Shown here: positions 27,996 to 36,926 of the stretch, piece after piece | How positions within the stretch are numbered: position 1 is the first letter of the stretch | Layout of the letters: each line of letters starts with the position of its first letter | NCBI RefSeq assembly: GCF_027594505.1 | Contig: NZ_CP115149.1 | Span: forward strand, 558,001 to 622,000 | Reading direction: 5' to 3' | DNA length: 64,000 nt | DNA from: Tepidiforma flava | Lineage (GTDB): Bacteria > Chloroflexota > Dehalococcoidia > Tepidiformales > Tepidiformaceae | The notes under the pieces: model-generated | Told to the model about the DNA's origin: nothing | The model's input: the letters and a program-made list of their open reading frames with translations, nothing else | Database searches by the model: none | Program-made: the position numbers and the translations under genes

Positions 27996-28549
27996 GGCTG
28001 CTGCACCTGGGCGACGGTGAAAAGGTCGACGACCTTGCCGCCGACGTAGAGGAAGGGGATGCCGGAGGCATCCATGACGACTTTCTCGACGACGCCGGTG
28101 ACTTCGCGGCCGGCGTTGGGCAGGTCGGCGGCGGCGGCCACGACACGCTCGTCTTCGTTGACGGCGACGCGCTCGGGGGAGGTGAGCTTCGCGAAGGGGC
28201 GGCCGAACTTCTCGCGGGCGACGAGGTCGCGGGTGATGGCGATGGCATCGACCTGTTTGCCGGTGATGGTCTTGCCGATGAGGCCGGCGGCGCTGGTGAG
28301 CTCGGTGAGGCCCTGGAGCGCCTTCATGCCGGAGGCGACGGCGCGCATCTGGTTGAGGGCTTCGAACTGGGCCATCTGGGCCATCCAGTCGGAGTCCTTC
28401 TGGGGTTCGAGCGGATTCTGGTTCCGCATCTGGGCGATGATGAGCTTCATGAAGTCGACCTGGCCGAGCTCGTTGGAGGGCGCGCCGGTCGAGGGCGTGT
28501 AGGTGGCGTTCTTGAGGCCGGTGACGGGGTCGATTTGCAGTCCTGCCAT
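27992..28549 (-). CDS. flgD: Flagellar hook-capping protein FlgD
   Basis: The 185-residue protein has the FlgD N-terminal signature LGQVDFMKLIIAQMRNQNPL followed by PQKDSDWMAQMAQFEALNQM, then an Ig/tudor-like C-terminal part (GKTITGKQVDAI...VVDLFTVAQVQ). FlgD forms the scaffold cap on which FlgE subunits are added. It is downstream of fliK and coupled to the next gene by a 4-bp overlap. Confidence 0.93.
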   Translation of the reverse strand: MAGLQIDPVTGLKNATYTPSTGAPSNELGQVDFMKLIIAQMRNQNPLEPQKDSDWMAQMAQFEALNQMRAVASGMKALQGLTELTSAAGLIGKTITGKQVDAIAITRDLVAREKFGRPFAKLTSPERVAVNEDERVVAAAADLPNAGREVTGVVEKVVMDASGIPFLYVGGKVVDLFTVAQVQQP

Positions 28550-28561
28550 GGGGCGGGCCTC

Positions 28562-29818
28562 CTAGACGCGGTAGAGGAGCGAGCCGTCGGGGTTGTAGGC
28601 GGCGCGCAGGCGATGCTGGCGGGCGGCGGCAGCCGGGTCCTCGATGCCGAGGATGGCGGCGAATTCGCCGTCGCGCGGGGCGGGCCGCTGCGGACGGGGC
28701 TCCGCCCAGCCGCCGGCCTCGCCCTGGCGCGCGCCGAGACCGACGTTCAGGCCGGCGAGGTTCATGCCGCGCTGGCCCAGGAGCGAGGAGAGGTCCGCGG
28801 CCGCGTCGCGGAGGAGCTGGACGGCCTCGGGGGTCTCGGCGTGGACGTCGACATGGACGGCGTCGTGCCGGGCGTGGAGGCGGATGGTGATTTCGCCAAG
28901 GCCGGCCGGCTCCAGGCGGATGCGGGCCTCGCCGCCGCCGGCTTCCACGCGTTCGATGACGGCGGTGGCGACGGCATCGAGGTTCTCGATGGCCGCAGGC
29001 GGCGGTTCGGCGGCGGGGGGCGGCTCAGCAGCGGCGGACGGCGCCGGCGCCGGGGCCTCGCGGGGCTGTGCGACGGCAGAGGCCGGGGCGGCGTGCTGGA
29101 TGGCCGGCTCGGCGGCGCGGGGGAGGGGCCGCTCGCCGGCGGGCCGGCGCTCCTCGCGGAGGACGGCGCCCGGCGGAAGCGGGAGCTCAGGGTCGGCGGG
29201 GGCGTTCCCGGCGGAGCGGACCACGCCCTCGGCGGCGGCTGGTTCGGCGGCGGGCGCTTCGGCCGGCACACCGGGCGGTTCAGCTGCCCTCGCTTCGGCG
29301 GAGCCGGCGGGGGCGGACGGTTCGGCTGTGGCGGGCGCGGCATCGCCGGCCGCCGCAGCGGGCTCGGCGGGCAGCGCAGCGGCCGTCTGTTCAGACGCGC
29401 GGCCGGCACCCGGCGCATCCGCCGCGGAGCCCGCGGGGAGCGGGAGCGCTCCCGGGCCCGTCTCGCCCGGCGCGGGGGCCGCGGACAATCGAGCGAGCGG
29501 CGCGGGGGCGGGCGCCTCGCCGGGGGCGGCCTCGGCGCGCGGCGCGGAGGCTGCAGGGACCGGGAGGCCCGGGGCCGCGGCGGCGGGCAGCGGAACCGCG
29601 AGGAAGAGCGCGGGGACGAGGCCGGCCGTATCGGCGGCCGGGCCGCGCTTCGGGAGCGGCGGCATGGCCGGGAGCGGCGCCCCGCCGTCGGCCGGGGCCG
29701 CTTCGAGGGCGGCCAGCAGGCCGGCGAAGAGGTCGGCGGGGGGCGCCTGGCCGTCGCCGGCGGCGGCGAGCCCGGGGGCTTCGAGCGAGGCTGGCGGGAG
29801 TTCGACGACGAGTCCCAT
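28562..29818 (-). CDS. fliK: Flagellar hook-length control protein FliK
   Basis: The 418-residue protein has a long Ala/Pro/Glu-rich, low-complexity first two thirds, the ruler part, and the conserved FliK C-terminal domain IRLEPAGLGEITIRLHARHD (about 303-322), then VDVHAETPEAVQLLRDAAAD and SLLGQRGMNLAGLNV. It measures hook length and switches export specificity from hook to filament proteins. The poor conservation of the N-terminal region is normal. It shares one base with fliE. Confidence 0.9.
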   Translation of the reverse strand: MGLVVELPPASLEAPGLAAAGDGQAPPADLFAGLLAALEAAPADGGAPLPAMPPLPKRGPAADTAGLVPALFLAVPLPAAAAPGLPVPAASAPRAEAAPGEAPAPAPLARLSAAPAPGETGPGALPLPAGSAADAPGAGRASEQTAAALPAEPAAAAGDAAPATAEPSAPAGSAEARAAEPPGVPAEAPAAEPAAAEGVVRSAGNAPADPELPLPPGAVLREERRPAGERPLPRAAEPAIQHAAPASAVAQPREAPAPAPSAAAEPPPAAEPPPAAIENLDAVATAVIERVEAGGGEARIRLEPAGLGEITIRLHARHDAVHVDVHAETPEAVQLLRDAAADLSSLLGQRGMNLAGLNVGLGARQGEAGGWAEPRPQRPAPRDGEFAAILGIEDPAAAARQHRLRAAYNPDGSLLYRV

Positions 29819-30105
29819 CAGATCTGCATCCGGAAGATTTCCTGGTAGGCCTCGACGGCCTTCGTTCGGACCTGCGTGGCGAGGGAGATCGCCAGGCTTT
29901 CGGCTTCGACGGCGAGCATGACGTCGTGCAATTCGACGTCCTGGCCGGTCGCGAGGGCGTTGACCTTCTGGTCGGCGTTGTCGCTGATGGCCTGGAGCTG
30001 GCCGAGCGCGCGTCCGAGGAGGTCGGCGAACCCGGCGGCCGGCGCGGCCGTCTTCGCCCCAGTCTGGGCGAGGGGGAGCTGGCTCTGAATCGGTGCGATA
30101 TCCAC
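29818..30105 (-). CDS. fliE: Flagellar hook-basal body protein FliE
   Basis: The 95-residue protein has the FliE pattern FADLLGRALGQLQAISDNAD, DVELHDVMLAVEAESLAISL and the terminal RTKAVEAYQEIFRMQI. FliE joins the MS ring to the proximal rod. In Bacillus it follows flgB-flgC before fliF; here flgB-flgC-fliE lie after fliJ. Confidence 0.93.
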   Translation of the reverse strand: MDIAPIQSQLPLAQTGAKTAAPAAGFADLLGRALGQLQAISDNADQKVNALATGQDVELHDVMLAVEAESLAISLATQVRTKAVEAYQEIFRMQI

Positions 30106-30154
30106 GGGAACCTCCGGGGAGCGCGGATTGGGGGCGGGGAAACCCCTGAGCGGA

Positions 30155-30601
30155 CTATCTGCTGGTGATATCGAGGGCGCGGAGCGCCATCTGCTTCATG
30201 GCGTTCAGGACGGTGACGTTGGCCTGGTACGAGCGGTTGGCGGAGGTGAGGTCGGTCATCTCCTGGACGAGGTCGACGTTGGGCATCTGGAGGTAGCCGG
30301 TTTCGGGGTCGGCGTCGGGGTGGGAAGGGTCGTAGACGGTGCGGCCGGGGGTTTCGGCATCGACGGCGACCTGGGTGAGGACGACGCCCATCGAACCGCC
30401 GCCGAGGAACTTGCGGATGACGCCGGAGAAGGGGAGGGCCGGGTCGCCGGAGGCGAAGCGGACGACGCGGCGCTGGTAGGGGCCGCCCTCGGGGGTGGCG
30501 GTCGTATCGATGTTGGCGACGTTGTTGGCGACGACATCCATGCGGACGCGCTGGGCGGCGAGGCCGGAGGCGGTGGAGGCGATGGCGCGGATGAGGCTCA
30601 T
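30155..30601 (-). CDS. flgC: Flagellar basal-body rod protein FlgC
   Basis: The ATG at 30601 gives 148 residues with the rod motif SLIRAIASTASGLAAQRVRM then VVANNVANIDTT, the FlgC-specific DPSHPDADPETGYLQMPNVD, and the C-terminal VQEMTDLTSANRSYQANVTV. The frame is open upstream but that part is out-of-frame flgB. FlgC is a proximal rod subunit. Confidence 0.94.
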   Translation of the reverse strand: MSLIRAIASTASGLAAQRVRMDVVANNVANIDTTATPEGGPYQRRVVRFASGDPALPFSGVIRKFLGGGSMGVVLTQVAVDAETPGRTVYDPSHPDADPETGYLQMPNVDLVQEMTDLTSANRSYQANVTVLNAMKQMALRALDITSR

Positions 30602-30612
30602 GGCGGTGCTCC

Positions 30613-31011
30613 TTAGCCGGTGATGGCGGTGCGGATGTTGTTGAGCTTGCGGGAGAGGACGCTGGCGGCGGCCTGGTAGCGCATCTGCGTCTCGGCGAGG
30701 AGGACCATTTCCTGGTCGACGTCGACGGTGTTGGCGTCGAGGCGGCTGGTAACGAGGAGCTGCTGCGGGTCGAGGCCGAGCTGGCCGGTGCGGCGGGAGG
30801 GCGCGGCGATGTGCCGCGGGTCGGTGACGGCGAGCTGGCTGGAGTGGCGGCCGAAAGCGCGCTGGAGCTCGGTCTCGAAGGTGACGTCCTGGCGGACGTA
30901 GCCCGGGGTATCGATGTTGGCGATGTTGTTGGCGATGGCGCCCTGGCGGCGGCCGAGGCCGGCGAGCCAGGCGGTGACCTGGGCGATGCCGCGGTCGGCG
31001 ATGGGGTTCAT
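30613..31011 (-). CDS. flgB: Flagellar basal-body rod protein FlgB
   Basis: The 132-residue protein has the N-terminal rod motif RRQGAIANNIANIDTPGYVR followed by QDVTFETELQRAF, and the C-terminal NTVDVDQEMVLLAETQMRYQ. FlgB is the first proximal rod protein. It overlaps fliJ by 4 bp and precedes flgC by 11 bp. Confidence 0.94.
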   Translation of the reverse strand: MNPIADRGIAQVTAWLAGLGRRQGAIANNIANIDTPGYVRQDVTFETELQRAFGRHSSQLAVTDPRHIAAPSRRTGQLGLDPQQLLVTSRLDANTVDVDQEMVLLAETQMRYQAAASVLSRKLNNIRTAITG

Positions 31012-31466
31012 GCGGGCTCCTCCGTGGGGATGGGCTGGCTGCGCCAGCGGGCGGCGACGAGGTCATCGAGCTGGCGGGCGGCGGCGCGGGCGCGCTCGAG
31101 GCGCTCCTCGGCCTGGCGGCGTTCGAGCAGCAGTTCGAGGGCGCGGCGGTCGCGGCGGCGCTCCATCAGGACGGCGCGCTCTTCTGCGACGTCCTCGTCG
31201 GAGTGGGCGAGGGCGGCTTCGCGGGCGGCGATGTCGCGCTCGAGCCGGCGGAGGTAGGCCGCGCCGGCGAGGGCGTCGGCGATGTCGAGCGGGCCGGCCG
31301 GGGGTTCGGCCGCGAAGAGGTGCTCGCGGCTGGCGCGCGCCTCAGCGAGGGCGGCTGCGCGGCGCTCGCGGAGGGCGATGGCCTCGGCGAGTTCGCGGCG
31401 CTGGACGAGCTCGGCGAGCTCACGCTGCCGGATCAACCGTTTCAGCCGTTTCGATGACAGGCTCAC
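31008..31466 (-). CDS. fliJ: Flagellar export chaperone FliJ-like protein
   Basis: The 152-residue protein is almost entirely charged coiled coil (Arg, Glu, Ala-rich; RRERRAAALAEARAS and RAVLMERRRDRRALELLLER-like heptads). FliJ sequences are poorly conserved, so the call rests on size, coiled-coil character and its place directly after fliI. FliJ connects the FliI ATPase ring to FlhA during export. It overlaps the end of fliI by 47 bp. Confidence 0.8.
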   Translation of the reverse strand: MSLSSKRLKRLIRQRELAELVQRRELAEAIALRERRAAALAEARASREHLFAAEPPAGPLDIADALAGAAYLRRLERDIAAREAALAHSDEDVAEERAVLMERRRDRRALELLLERRQAEERLERARAAARQLDDLVAARWRSQPIPTEEPA

Positions 31467-32838
31467 CGGTCACCTCCTCGGGGTCGATGTAGCGGAATGC
31501 CGGGTTGGCGGGGACATCCGCCCCGGCGGCGAATTCGGGGTCGATGGCGAACAGGGCCGCGAGCGCCTCGTCGAACGACGGGCACTCGTCGGCGCGCTGG
31601 CGGAGGAAGGCGTTGATGGCGGGCAGAAGTTCGAGCGCGCGGTCGACGAGCGGGTCGGCGCCGCGCGCGTAGGCGCCGATGGCGACGAGGTCGCGCGCGT
31701 CTTCGTAGGCGGCGAGGAGCTGGCGGAGGCGGCGCGCAGCCTCGCGGTGGGCGGGGCTCGCCACCCGGTCCATGAGGCGGGAGACGCTCTGGAGGACGTC
31801 GATGGGCGGGTAGTGGCCGGCCGAGGCGAGGGCGCGGCGGAGGACGATGTGGCCGTCGAGGGTGGCGCGAGCGAGGTCGGCGATGGGCTCGTCCATGTCC
31901 TCGCCGTCGACGAGGACGGTGTAGACGGCGGTGATGGAGCCGCGGGCGCCGGGGCCGGCGCGCTCCATGAGGTGCGGGAGCATGGAGAAGACGGACGGCG
32001 GGTAGCCGCGGGCAGTCGGCGGCTCGCCGGCGGCGAGGCCGATTTCGCGGCGGGCCATGGCGACCCGGGTGAGGCTGTCGAAGAGGAGGAGGACATCGGC
32101 GCCTTCGTCGCGGAAGCCCTCGGCGATGGCGGTGGCGGCCCGGGCGGCGCAGATGCGCATCGCGGCCGGGTTGTCGCCGGTGGAGGCGACGACGACGCAG
32201 TTGCGGAGGGCGTCGCGGCCGAGGTCGTGTTCGATGAAGTCGCGGACTTCGCGGCCGCGCTCGCCGATGAGGGCGATGACGGTGACATCGGCGCGGGTGC
32301 CGCGGGCGAGCATGCCGAGAAGGGTGCTCTTGCCGACGCCGGAGCCGGCGAAGATGCCGACGCGCTGGCCGCGGCCCAGCGTGAGGAAGCCATCGACGGC
32401 GCGGACGCCGCTGGGGAGCGGGCGGGCGATCGGTTCGCGATCCAGGGGGTGGGGCGGCTCAGCGGAGGCGGCGACCCAACGGACCCCGGCGGGCGGTTCG
32501 CCGCCGTCGATGGGCCGGCCGAGGCCGTCGAGGATGCGGCCGAGGAGGGCGCGGCCGACCGGGGCGAGCGGCGGGGTGCCGGCGGCATAGACGCGCGCGC
32601 CGGCGGGGAGGACGGCCCGTTCGAGGAGGGCGAGGTGGGCGATGCCGGGCGCGGAGCCGGCAGCCTCGGCGGCGACGGGCGCGCCGGAGGGCGTTTCGAT
32701 GAAGACCAGTTCGCCGGGCTGCAGGTTGATGCCGGCGGCAGCAGCCATCTCGCCGGTGCTGTGGAGGAGCGTGCCGGTGCGGCGGTAGAGGGTCGCGCCC
32801 GAGACGGCGCGGATGACGGATTCGAGGGCGGCCGTCAC
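31420..32838 (-). CDS. fliI: Flagellar export ATPase FliI
   Basis: The 472-residue protein has the Walker A GIFAGSGVGKSTLLGMLARG (about 166-185), the FliI/F1-beta ALIGERGREVRDFIEHDLG box, Walker B in DVLLLFDSLTRVAMARREIG and the T3SS-ATPase GYPPSVFSMLPHLMERAG region. It energises the flagellar type III export apparatus with FliH and FliJ. The last 45 or so residues after FLRQRADEC extend past the usual end and overlap fliJ. Confidence 0.96.
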   Translation of the reverse strand: MTAALESVIRAVSGATLYRRTGTLLHSTGEMAAAAGINLQPGELVFIETPSGAPVAAEAAGSAPGIAHLALLERAVLPAGARVYAAGTPPLAPVGRALLGRILDGLGRPIDGGEPPAGVRWVAASAEPPHPLDREPIARPLPSGVRAVDGFLTLGRGQRVGIFAGSGVGKSTLLGMLARGTRADVTVIALIGERGREVRDFIEHDLGRDALRNCVVVASTGDNPAAMRICAARAATAIAEGFRDEGADVLLLFDSLTRVAMARREIGLAAGEPPTARGYPPSVFSMLPHLMERAGPGARGSITAVYTVLVDGEDMDEPIADLARATLDGHIVLRRALASAGHYPPIDVLQSVSRLMDRVASPAHREAARRLRQLLAAYEDARDLVAIGAYARGADPLVDRALELLPAINAFLRQRADECPSFDEALAALFAIDPEFAAGADVPANPAFRYIDPEEVTGEPVIETAETVDPAA

Positions 32839-33533
32839 GGTTCGCCCCCGGCCGCGCGGCGGATGGCGAGCTCGGCGAGGTCGAGCCGGGCATCGAGGGT
32901 CGCATCGATGGTGCCGCTGCGGAGGTCGACGATGCAGCCGCCGACGCCGATCGCGGCATCGGGGCGGACGTAGGCGCCGAGGTCGCCGAGGGCAGCGGTG
33001 ACCCCGGCTTCCACTGCGGGGTTGACGCGGATGCTGAGCAGCTCCTGCCCGGCCGCAGCGCGGACGGCCTCTTCGCAGGCGGCGGCGGTGAGGGCCGGGT
33101 CGGCCTGGTAGGCGAGGCCGACGATGCGGCGGACGGCGAGGACGACGGCCTCGGCGAGGAGGCCGGAGGCGGAGGCGGCGACCTGGTCGCGGATGGCGCG
33201 GCCTTCGCGTGCGGCGGCGCGGAGGAGTTCGAGGAGGTCGCGGGCCTCGGCCTCGGCGCGCGCGAGCCCGTCCCGGTAGCCCTGCTCGGCAGCCGCGGCA
33301 GCGGCGGCGGCAGCTTCGGCGGACGAGCTGCCCCGGATGCGGGCGGCTTCGGCCTCGGCGGCGGCGATGATCTCGGCGGCGCGGGCTTCGGCGGCGGCGA
33401 TGACCTCGGCGGCGGTCGCGACGGGGGCATCGACCGGCACCGCGGGGGAGCTGGCGCCGATGACGAAGACGTCGCTCTCGGCGCGGGCGCGGGCGGAGCG
33501 GATGACGCGGGGCGGCCTAGCCGACCAGTTCAT
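32835..33533 (-). CDS. fliH: Flagellar assembly protein FliH
   Basis: The 232-residue protein has a long Ala/Glu coiled coil (EVIAAAEARAAEIIAAAEAE onward) including a small-residue repeat region, and a C-terminal FliH/V-ATPase-E-like domain (VLAVRRIVGLAYQADPALTA, GVGGCIVDLRSGTIDATLDA). It is the regulatory stator of FliI. It overlaps fliG by 17 bp and fliI by 4 bp. Confidence 0.88.
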   Translation of the reverse strand: MNWSARPPRVIRSARARAESDVFVIGASSPAVPVDAPVATAAEVIAAAEARAAEIIAAAEAEAARIRGSSSAEAAAAAAAAAEQGYRDGLARAEAEARDLLELLRAAAREGRAIRDQVAASASGLLAEAVVLAVRRIVGLAYQADPALTAAACEEAVRAAAGQELLSIRVNPAVEAGVTAALGDLGAYVRPDAAIGVGGCIVDLRSGTIDATLDARLDLAELAIRRAAGGEP

Positions 33534-34536
33534 CGTCGCCTCCGCGGGAGATCACGATTTCCTCGGCTTCATCGAGCCGCCGGATGACTTCGACGATGCG
33601 CTGCTGGGCTTCTTCGACCTGGCGGAGGCGGACGGGGCCGGAGGCCTCCATGTCCTCGCGCAGCATCTGGGCGGCGCGCTGGGACATGTTGCGGAGGATG
33701 CACTCCTTGACGGCGTCGGAGGTGGCCTTGAGCGCGAGGGCGAGGTCGCGGACCTCGACTTCGCGGAGGATGCGCTGGATGGAGCGGTCGTCGAGGGTGG
33801 CGATGTTCTCGAAGACGAACATGCGCTTCTTGATCTGCTCGGCAAGCTCAGGCTCGTTCTCTTCGAGGGCCTCGATGATGGTTTTCTCCGTCATGCGGGA
33901 GGATTGCTTGAGGACCTGGACAAGGACTTCGATGCCGCCGACGGACTGGGCCTGGCGGGAGGGCTGGAGGACGGCGCTGAGCTTGCGGCGGAGGACGGCC
34001 TCGACCTCGTTGACGATTTCGGGGTTGGCGCGGTCCATGAGCGCGATGCGCCGGGCGACATCGGCAGCGAGTTCGGGTTCGAGGCCGGCAAGCACCTGCG
34101 CGGCCTTGTCGGGCTGGAGGAAGGAGGTGAGGAGCGCGATGGTCTGGGGGTGCTCCTGGGCGAGGAAGTTGACGAGCTGCTGGACGTTGAGGTGGCGGAG
34201 GAAGCCGAAGGGAACGGTCGGCGAGGTGGCGGAGAGCCGGTCGATGAGCTCGGCAGCCTTCTCTTCGCCGAGGGCGAGGCGGAGGAGCTCTTCGGCGTAA
34301 TCGAGACCGCCGAGGGAGATGACGTTGCGGGCGACGGCGGCTTCTTCGAACTCTTCGACGACTTCCTTGCGCTGCTCGGGGAGGAGCTCGCCCATGGCGG
34401 AGATCTCCCAGGTCAGGCGCTCGATGTCCTCGTCCGAGAGATGGCGGAGAACCTCGGCGGAGCGCTCCTTGCCGAGGGTGATGAGGAGCGCTGCGGCTTT
34501 GCGGCGGCCCTTGAGCTTCTCATCCTTTGCGACCAT
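33517..34536 (-). CDS. fliG: Flagellar motor switch protein FliG
   Basis: The 339-residue protein shows all three FliG domains: RKAAALLITLGKERSAEVLR near the N-terminus, the EHPQTIALLTSFLQPDKAAQ motif in the middle, and the C-terminal FVFENIATLDDRSIQRILRE with EVEVRDLALALKATSDAVKE that bears the charged torque helix. It converts ion flow into rotation and sits on the FliF ring. The charged residues needed for torque appear to be present. Confidence 0.96.
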   Translation of the reverse strand: MVAKDEKLKGRRKAAALLITLGKERSAEVLRHLSDEDIERLTWEISAMGELLPEQRKEVVEEFEEAAVARNVISLGGLDYAEELLRLALGEEKAAELIDRLSATSPTVPFGFLRHLNVQQLVNFLAQEHPQTIALLTSFLQPDKAAQVLAGLEPELAADVARRIALMDRANPEIVNEVEAVLRRKLSAVLQPSRQAQSVGGIEVLVQVLKQSSRMTEKTIIEALEENEPELAEQIKKRMFVFENIATLDDRSIQRILREVEVRDLALALKATSDAVKECILRNMSQRAAQMLREDMEASGPVRLRQVEEAQQRIVEVIRRLDEAEEIVISRGGDDELVG

Positions 34537-34542
34537 GGCCCG

Positions 34543-36120
34543 TTACTCTTCCCTCATCCAGGTTTGGACGACGTCGGCGACGGCGCGGGGGTTCGCCTCC
34601 GCGAGGCGGAGGACGCGCTCTTCGTGGGGGTCGGGCGGCGTTTCGAGGACCGGGAGGTCTTCCTGCGGGGCGGCGCTGGGGAGGGCGGCGAGGGCTGCAG
34701 CGGCGCCGGCGGGCAGGGCCTGGGGCATGACCGGGGCCGGCAGCCGGAGCTGCCGCTTCGAGAGCGAGCGGAGGAGGAGCATGACGAGGATGAACGCGAG
34801 GATGACGGCGAGGATGGGAATGAGGAGCTTGAGGTATTCGAAGTAGACGGCGAGGCCGCCGGGCGTCTCGCCGATGAGGTCGGCGCGGGCGCTTTCGTCG
34901 AAGGGGAGGCGGGTGACGCTGAGGATATCGCCGCGGACCTGGTCGAGGCCAACGGCGGCGGCGACGGCGCTCGTGATGGCGGCCTCCTGCGCTGCGGTCA
35001 CGCTCTCATCGAGGACGACGGAGACGCTCAGGCGCTGGAGCTTGCCGGGCGCCTGGATGGTGGTGGAGGAGGTCTTCGGCACCTCATTGTTGGTGGTGGT
35101 TTCGGTGCGGGAGTACTGGGAGTTGCCGTTGGCGGTGGTGTTGGCGCCGCCGCCGGTGCCGCCGTTGGCGCCGGTGCCGGGGACGTTGCCGACGTTCAGG
35201 TTCGTGCCGGTGAAGGTCTCTTCGACGGTGGTTTGCGAGCGGGGGACGGCCTGCTGGGGCGTGCCGTACTCGTCTTTGACCTGGGTGACCTGGTCGAAGT
35301 TGAGGCTGGCGCGGATGGTGACGGCGGAGCGGCCGGGCCCGACGATGCGGGCGAGCACATCGGCGACGTCGCGCTGGAGGGCGAGTTCGTACTGGCGCTG
35401 GAGTTCGAGCTGAGAGGCGGTGGCCCCGGCGGAGAAGCTGCCGCCGAAGGTCGCGCCGTCGAACAGCACGCGGCCGGAGTCGTCGATGATGGTGATCCCC
35501 TTTTCGCTGAGGCCTTCGACGGAGTTGGCGACGAGGTTGGTGATGCCTTTGACCTGCTCGTCGGTGAGGCGGGCGCCGGGCTTCAGCTGGAGGAGGACGC
35601 TGGCGGTCGCCTCGTGCTGGTCTTCCTTGAAGACGGCCTGCTTCGGAATGGAGATGTGGACGCGGGAGGCTTTGACGGCGTCGAGGGTGTTGATGGAGCG
35701 GGCGAGTTCGCCTTCGAGGCCGCGGCGGAAGTTGACCTGCTGGACGAAGTCGGTGGCGCCGAAGTTGGTCTTGTCGAAGATTTCGAGGCCGACGGCGCCG
35801 CCGGAGGGGAGGCCGGCCTGGGCGAGCTTGATGCGGACCTCGGCGACTTTGTTGGCCGGGACGGCGATGGCGGAGCCGCCGGCGCGGAGCTGGTACGGGA
35901 TGCCGAGCGATTCGAGCTCATCGGCCATGGCGGCGCTGTCCTCCGGGGCGAGGCCGGAGTAGGCGGTGACCATCTTCGGGCTGGAGGAGGAGAGGAAGAG
36001 TACCCAGACCAGGACGAGGCCGCCGATGCCGACCGCGGCGAGCATCACCTGGCGGCTGCGCGGGAGCGCGTTCCAGCGTTCGAGCCATGGACCGAGCGGC
36101 GAGGACTGCAGGTTCCCCAT
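34543..36120 (-). CDS. fliF: Flagellar MS-ring protein FliF
   Basis: The 525-residue protein has two membrane helices, near residues 22-45 (MLAAVGIGGLVLVWVLFLSS) and about 425-450 (LLIPILAVILAFILVMLLLR). Between them are the FliF ring-building motifs, including RRGLEGELARSINTLDAVKA, RVHISIPKQAVF and ASVLLQLKPGARL. The C-terminal VLRLAEANPRAVADVVQTWM is the FliG-binding tail. FliF builds the MS ring that starts basal body assembly; it is the first gene of this operon. Confidence 0.96.
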   Translation of the reverse strand: MGNLQSSPLGPWLERWNALPRSRQVMLAAVGIGGLVLVWVLFLSSSSPKMVTAYSGLAPEDSAAMADELESLGIPYQLRAGGSAIAVPANKVAEVRIKLAQAGLPSGGAVGLEIFDKTNFGATDFVQQVNFRRGLEGELARSINTLDAVKASRVHISIPKQAVFKEDQHEATASVLLQLKPGARLTDEQVKGITNLVANSVEGLSEKGITIIDDSGRVLFDGATFGGSFSAGATASQLELQRQYELALQRDVADVLARIVGPGRSAVTIRASLNFDQVTQVKDEYGTPQQAVPRSQTTVEETFTGTNLNVGNVPGTGANGGTGGGANTTANGNSQYSRTETTTNNEVPKTSSTTIQAPGKLQRLSVSVVLDESVTAAQEAAITSAVAAAVGLDQVRGDILSVTRLPFDESARADLIGETPGGLAVYFEYLKLLIPILAVILAFILVMLLLRSLSKRQLRLPAPVMPQALPAGAAAALAALPSAAPQEDLPVLETPPDPHEERVLRLAEANPRAVADVVQTWMREE

Positions 36121-36172
36121 GCGGTGCTCCGGGCGGTAGTGCTCCGAAGGTAGCGATGGGGCTCGCGGCTCC

Positions 36173-36193
36173 GCATCGGGGAGTCACCGATGC
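36173..36193. repeat. Inverted repeat upstream of fliF
   Basis: GCATCGG (36173-36179) and CCGATGC (36187-36193) form a 7-bp stem with a 7-nt loop about 53 bp before the fliF start, in the 132-bp gap after yqeK. It may be a regulatory site for the flagellar operon or a weak yqeK terminator. I see no sigma-28-type promoter here. Confidence 0.4.
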
Positions 36194-36252
36194 GCGGGTG
36201 GCGTTCCCGTGAAGTCTGGGGAGAAAACCCTGATCCTGCCGTGCGGTGGCGG

Positions 36253-36903
36253 CTATTCGGCCGGCGCGAAATCGGGGTCGGCCGGGTCGAGCGGGAGGAT
36301 GGGCGGCATGGCGCGGTCGAGGTGGTGCTCGGCGACCCAGCGGCGGCGGGCGTCCCAGTGGGCGGGGTGGCTCGGCCAGCCGCGGGCCCGCTCTTCGACC
36401 CATTTCCAGTCGGCCCAGCAGAGGAGGGCGGTATCGAGGTCGCGCCGGGCGAGCCGTCGGATGGCGCGGAGGATGGGGTCGCGCTTGCGTTTGCGCGGCT
36501 CGACCTTGTCGGCGAGGAGGATGACCTTGGCGATGAGCGGCATCTCGGCGGCGCCGAGGGTGTGGTCGCGGACGGCGGCGAGGGCCTCGCCGTCGGTGAC
36601 GCCGAAGCGTTCGCGGAGGACCACGGCGGCGATGGGGCCGTGGAGGAGGACGGGCTCGAGGCGGTCGACGTCGGAGACGGGAAGGCCGCACTCGGCGGCG
36701 AGGCGGAGCTGCTCGGCCGGCGGGTGGGCGCGGAAGAGGTCGTGGCCCCAGGCGGCGAGTTCGACGCGGGCCGGGTCGAGGTCCCAGCGTGCGGCGAGGT
36801 CGCGGGCTTCGGCGGCGACGCGTTCGACGTGCTGGCGGAGGCCGCTCGGCAGCCGGTCGTATTCGGCCTGGACGGCGGCGAGCTGGGCGGCGATGTCGCT
36901 CAT
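36253..36903 (-). CDS. HD-domain hydrolase, YqeK-like (predicted Ap4A hydrolase)
   Basis: With the ATG at 36903 (MSDIAAQLAAVQAEYDRLPS) the product has 216 residues. It has the YqeK pattern: a first His region in LRQHVERVAAEARDLA, the HD pair in AAWGHDLFRAHPP, LHGPIAAVVLRERFGVTD, AVRDHTLGAAEMPLIAKVIL and LADKVEPRKRKRD. YqeK proteins hydrolyse diadenosine tetraphosphate symmetrically in Gram-positive bacteria. The C-terminal 60 residues (WADWKWVEERARGWPSHPAH) are an extra basic/aromatic extension. Confidence 0.8.
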   Translation of the reverse strand: MSDIAAQLAAVQAEYDRLPSGLRQHVERVAAEARDLAARWDLDPARVELAAWGHDLFRAHPPAEQLRLAAECGLPVSDVDRLEPVLLHGPIAAVVLRERFGVTDGEALAAVRDHTLGAAEMPLIAKVILLADKVEPRKRKRDPILRAIRRLARRDLDTALLCWADWKWVEERARGWPSHPAHWDARRRWVAEHHLDRAMPPILPLDPADPDFAPAE

Positions 36904-36926
36904 GCGCGGGGGCGGCGCCGGCGGAG

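Noticed and set aside
28562-29818. fliK as a spurious low-complexity frame
   Set aside because: The Ala/Pro-rich part looks like shadow sequence, but the C-terminal domain matches FliK and the frame is bounded by fliE and flgD with normal spacing.
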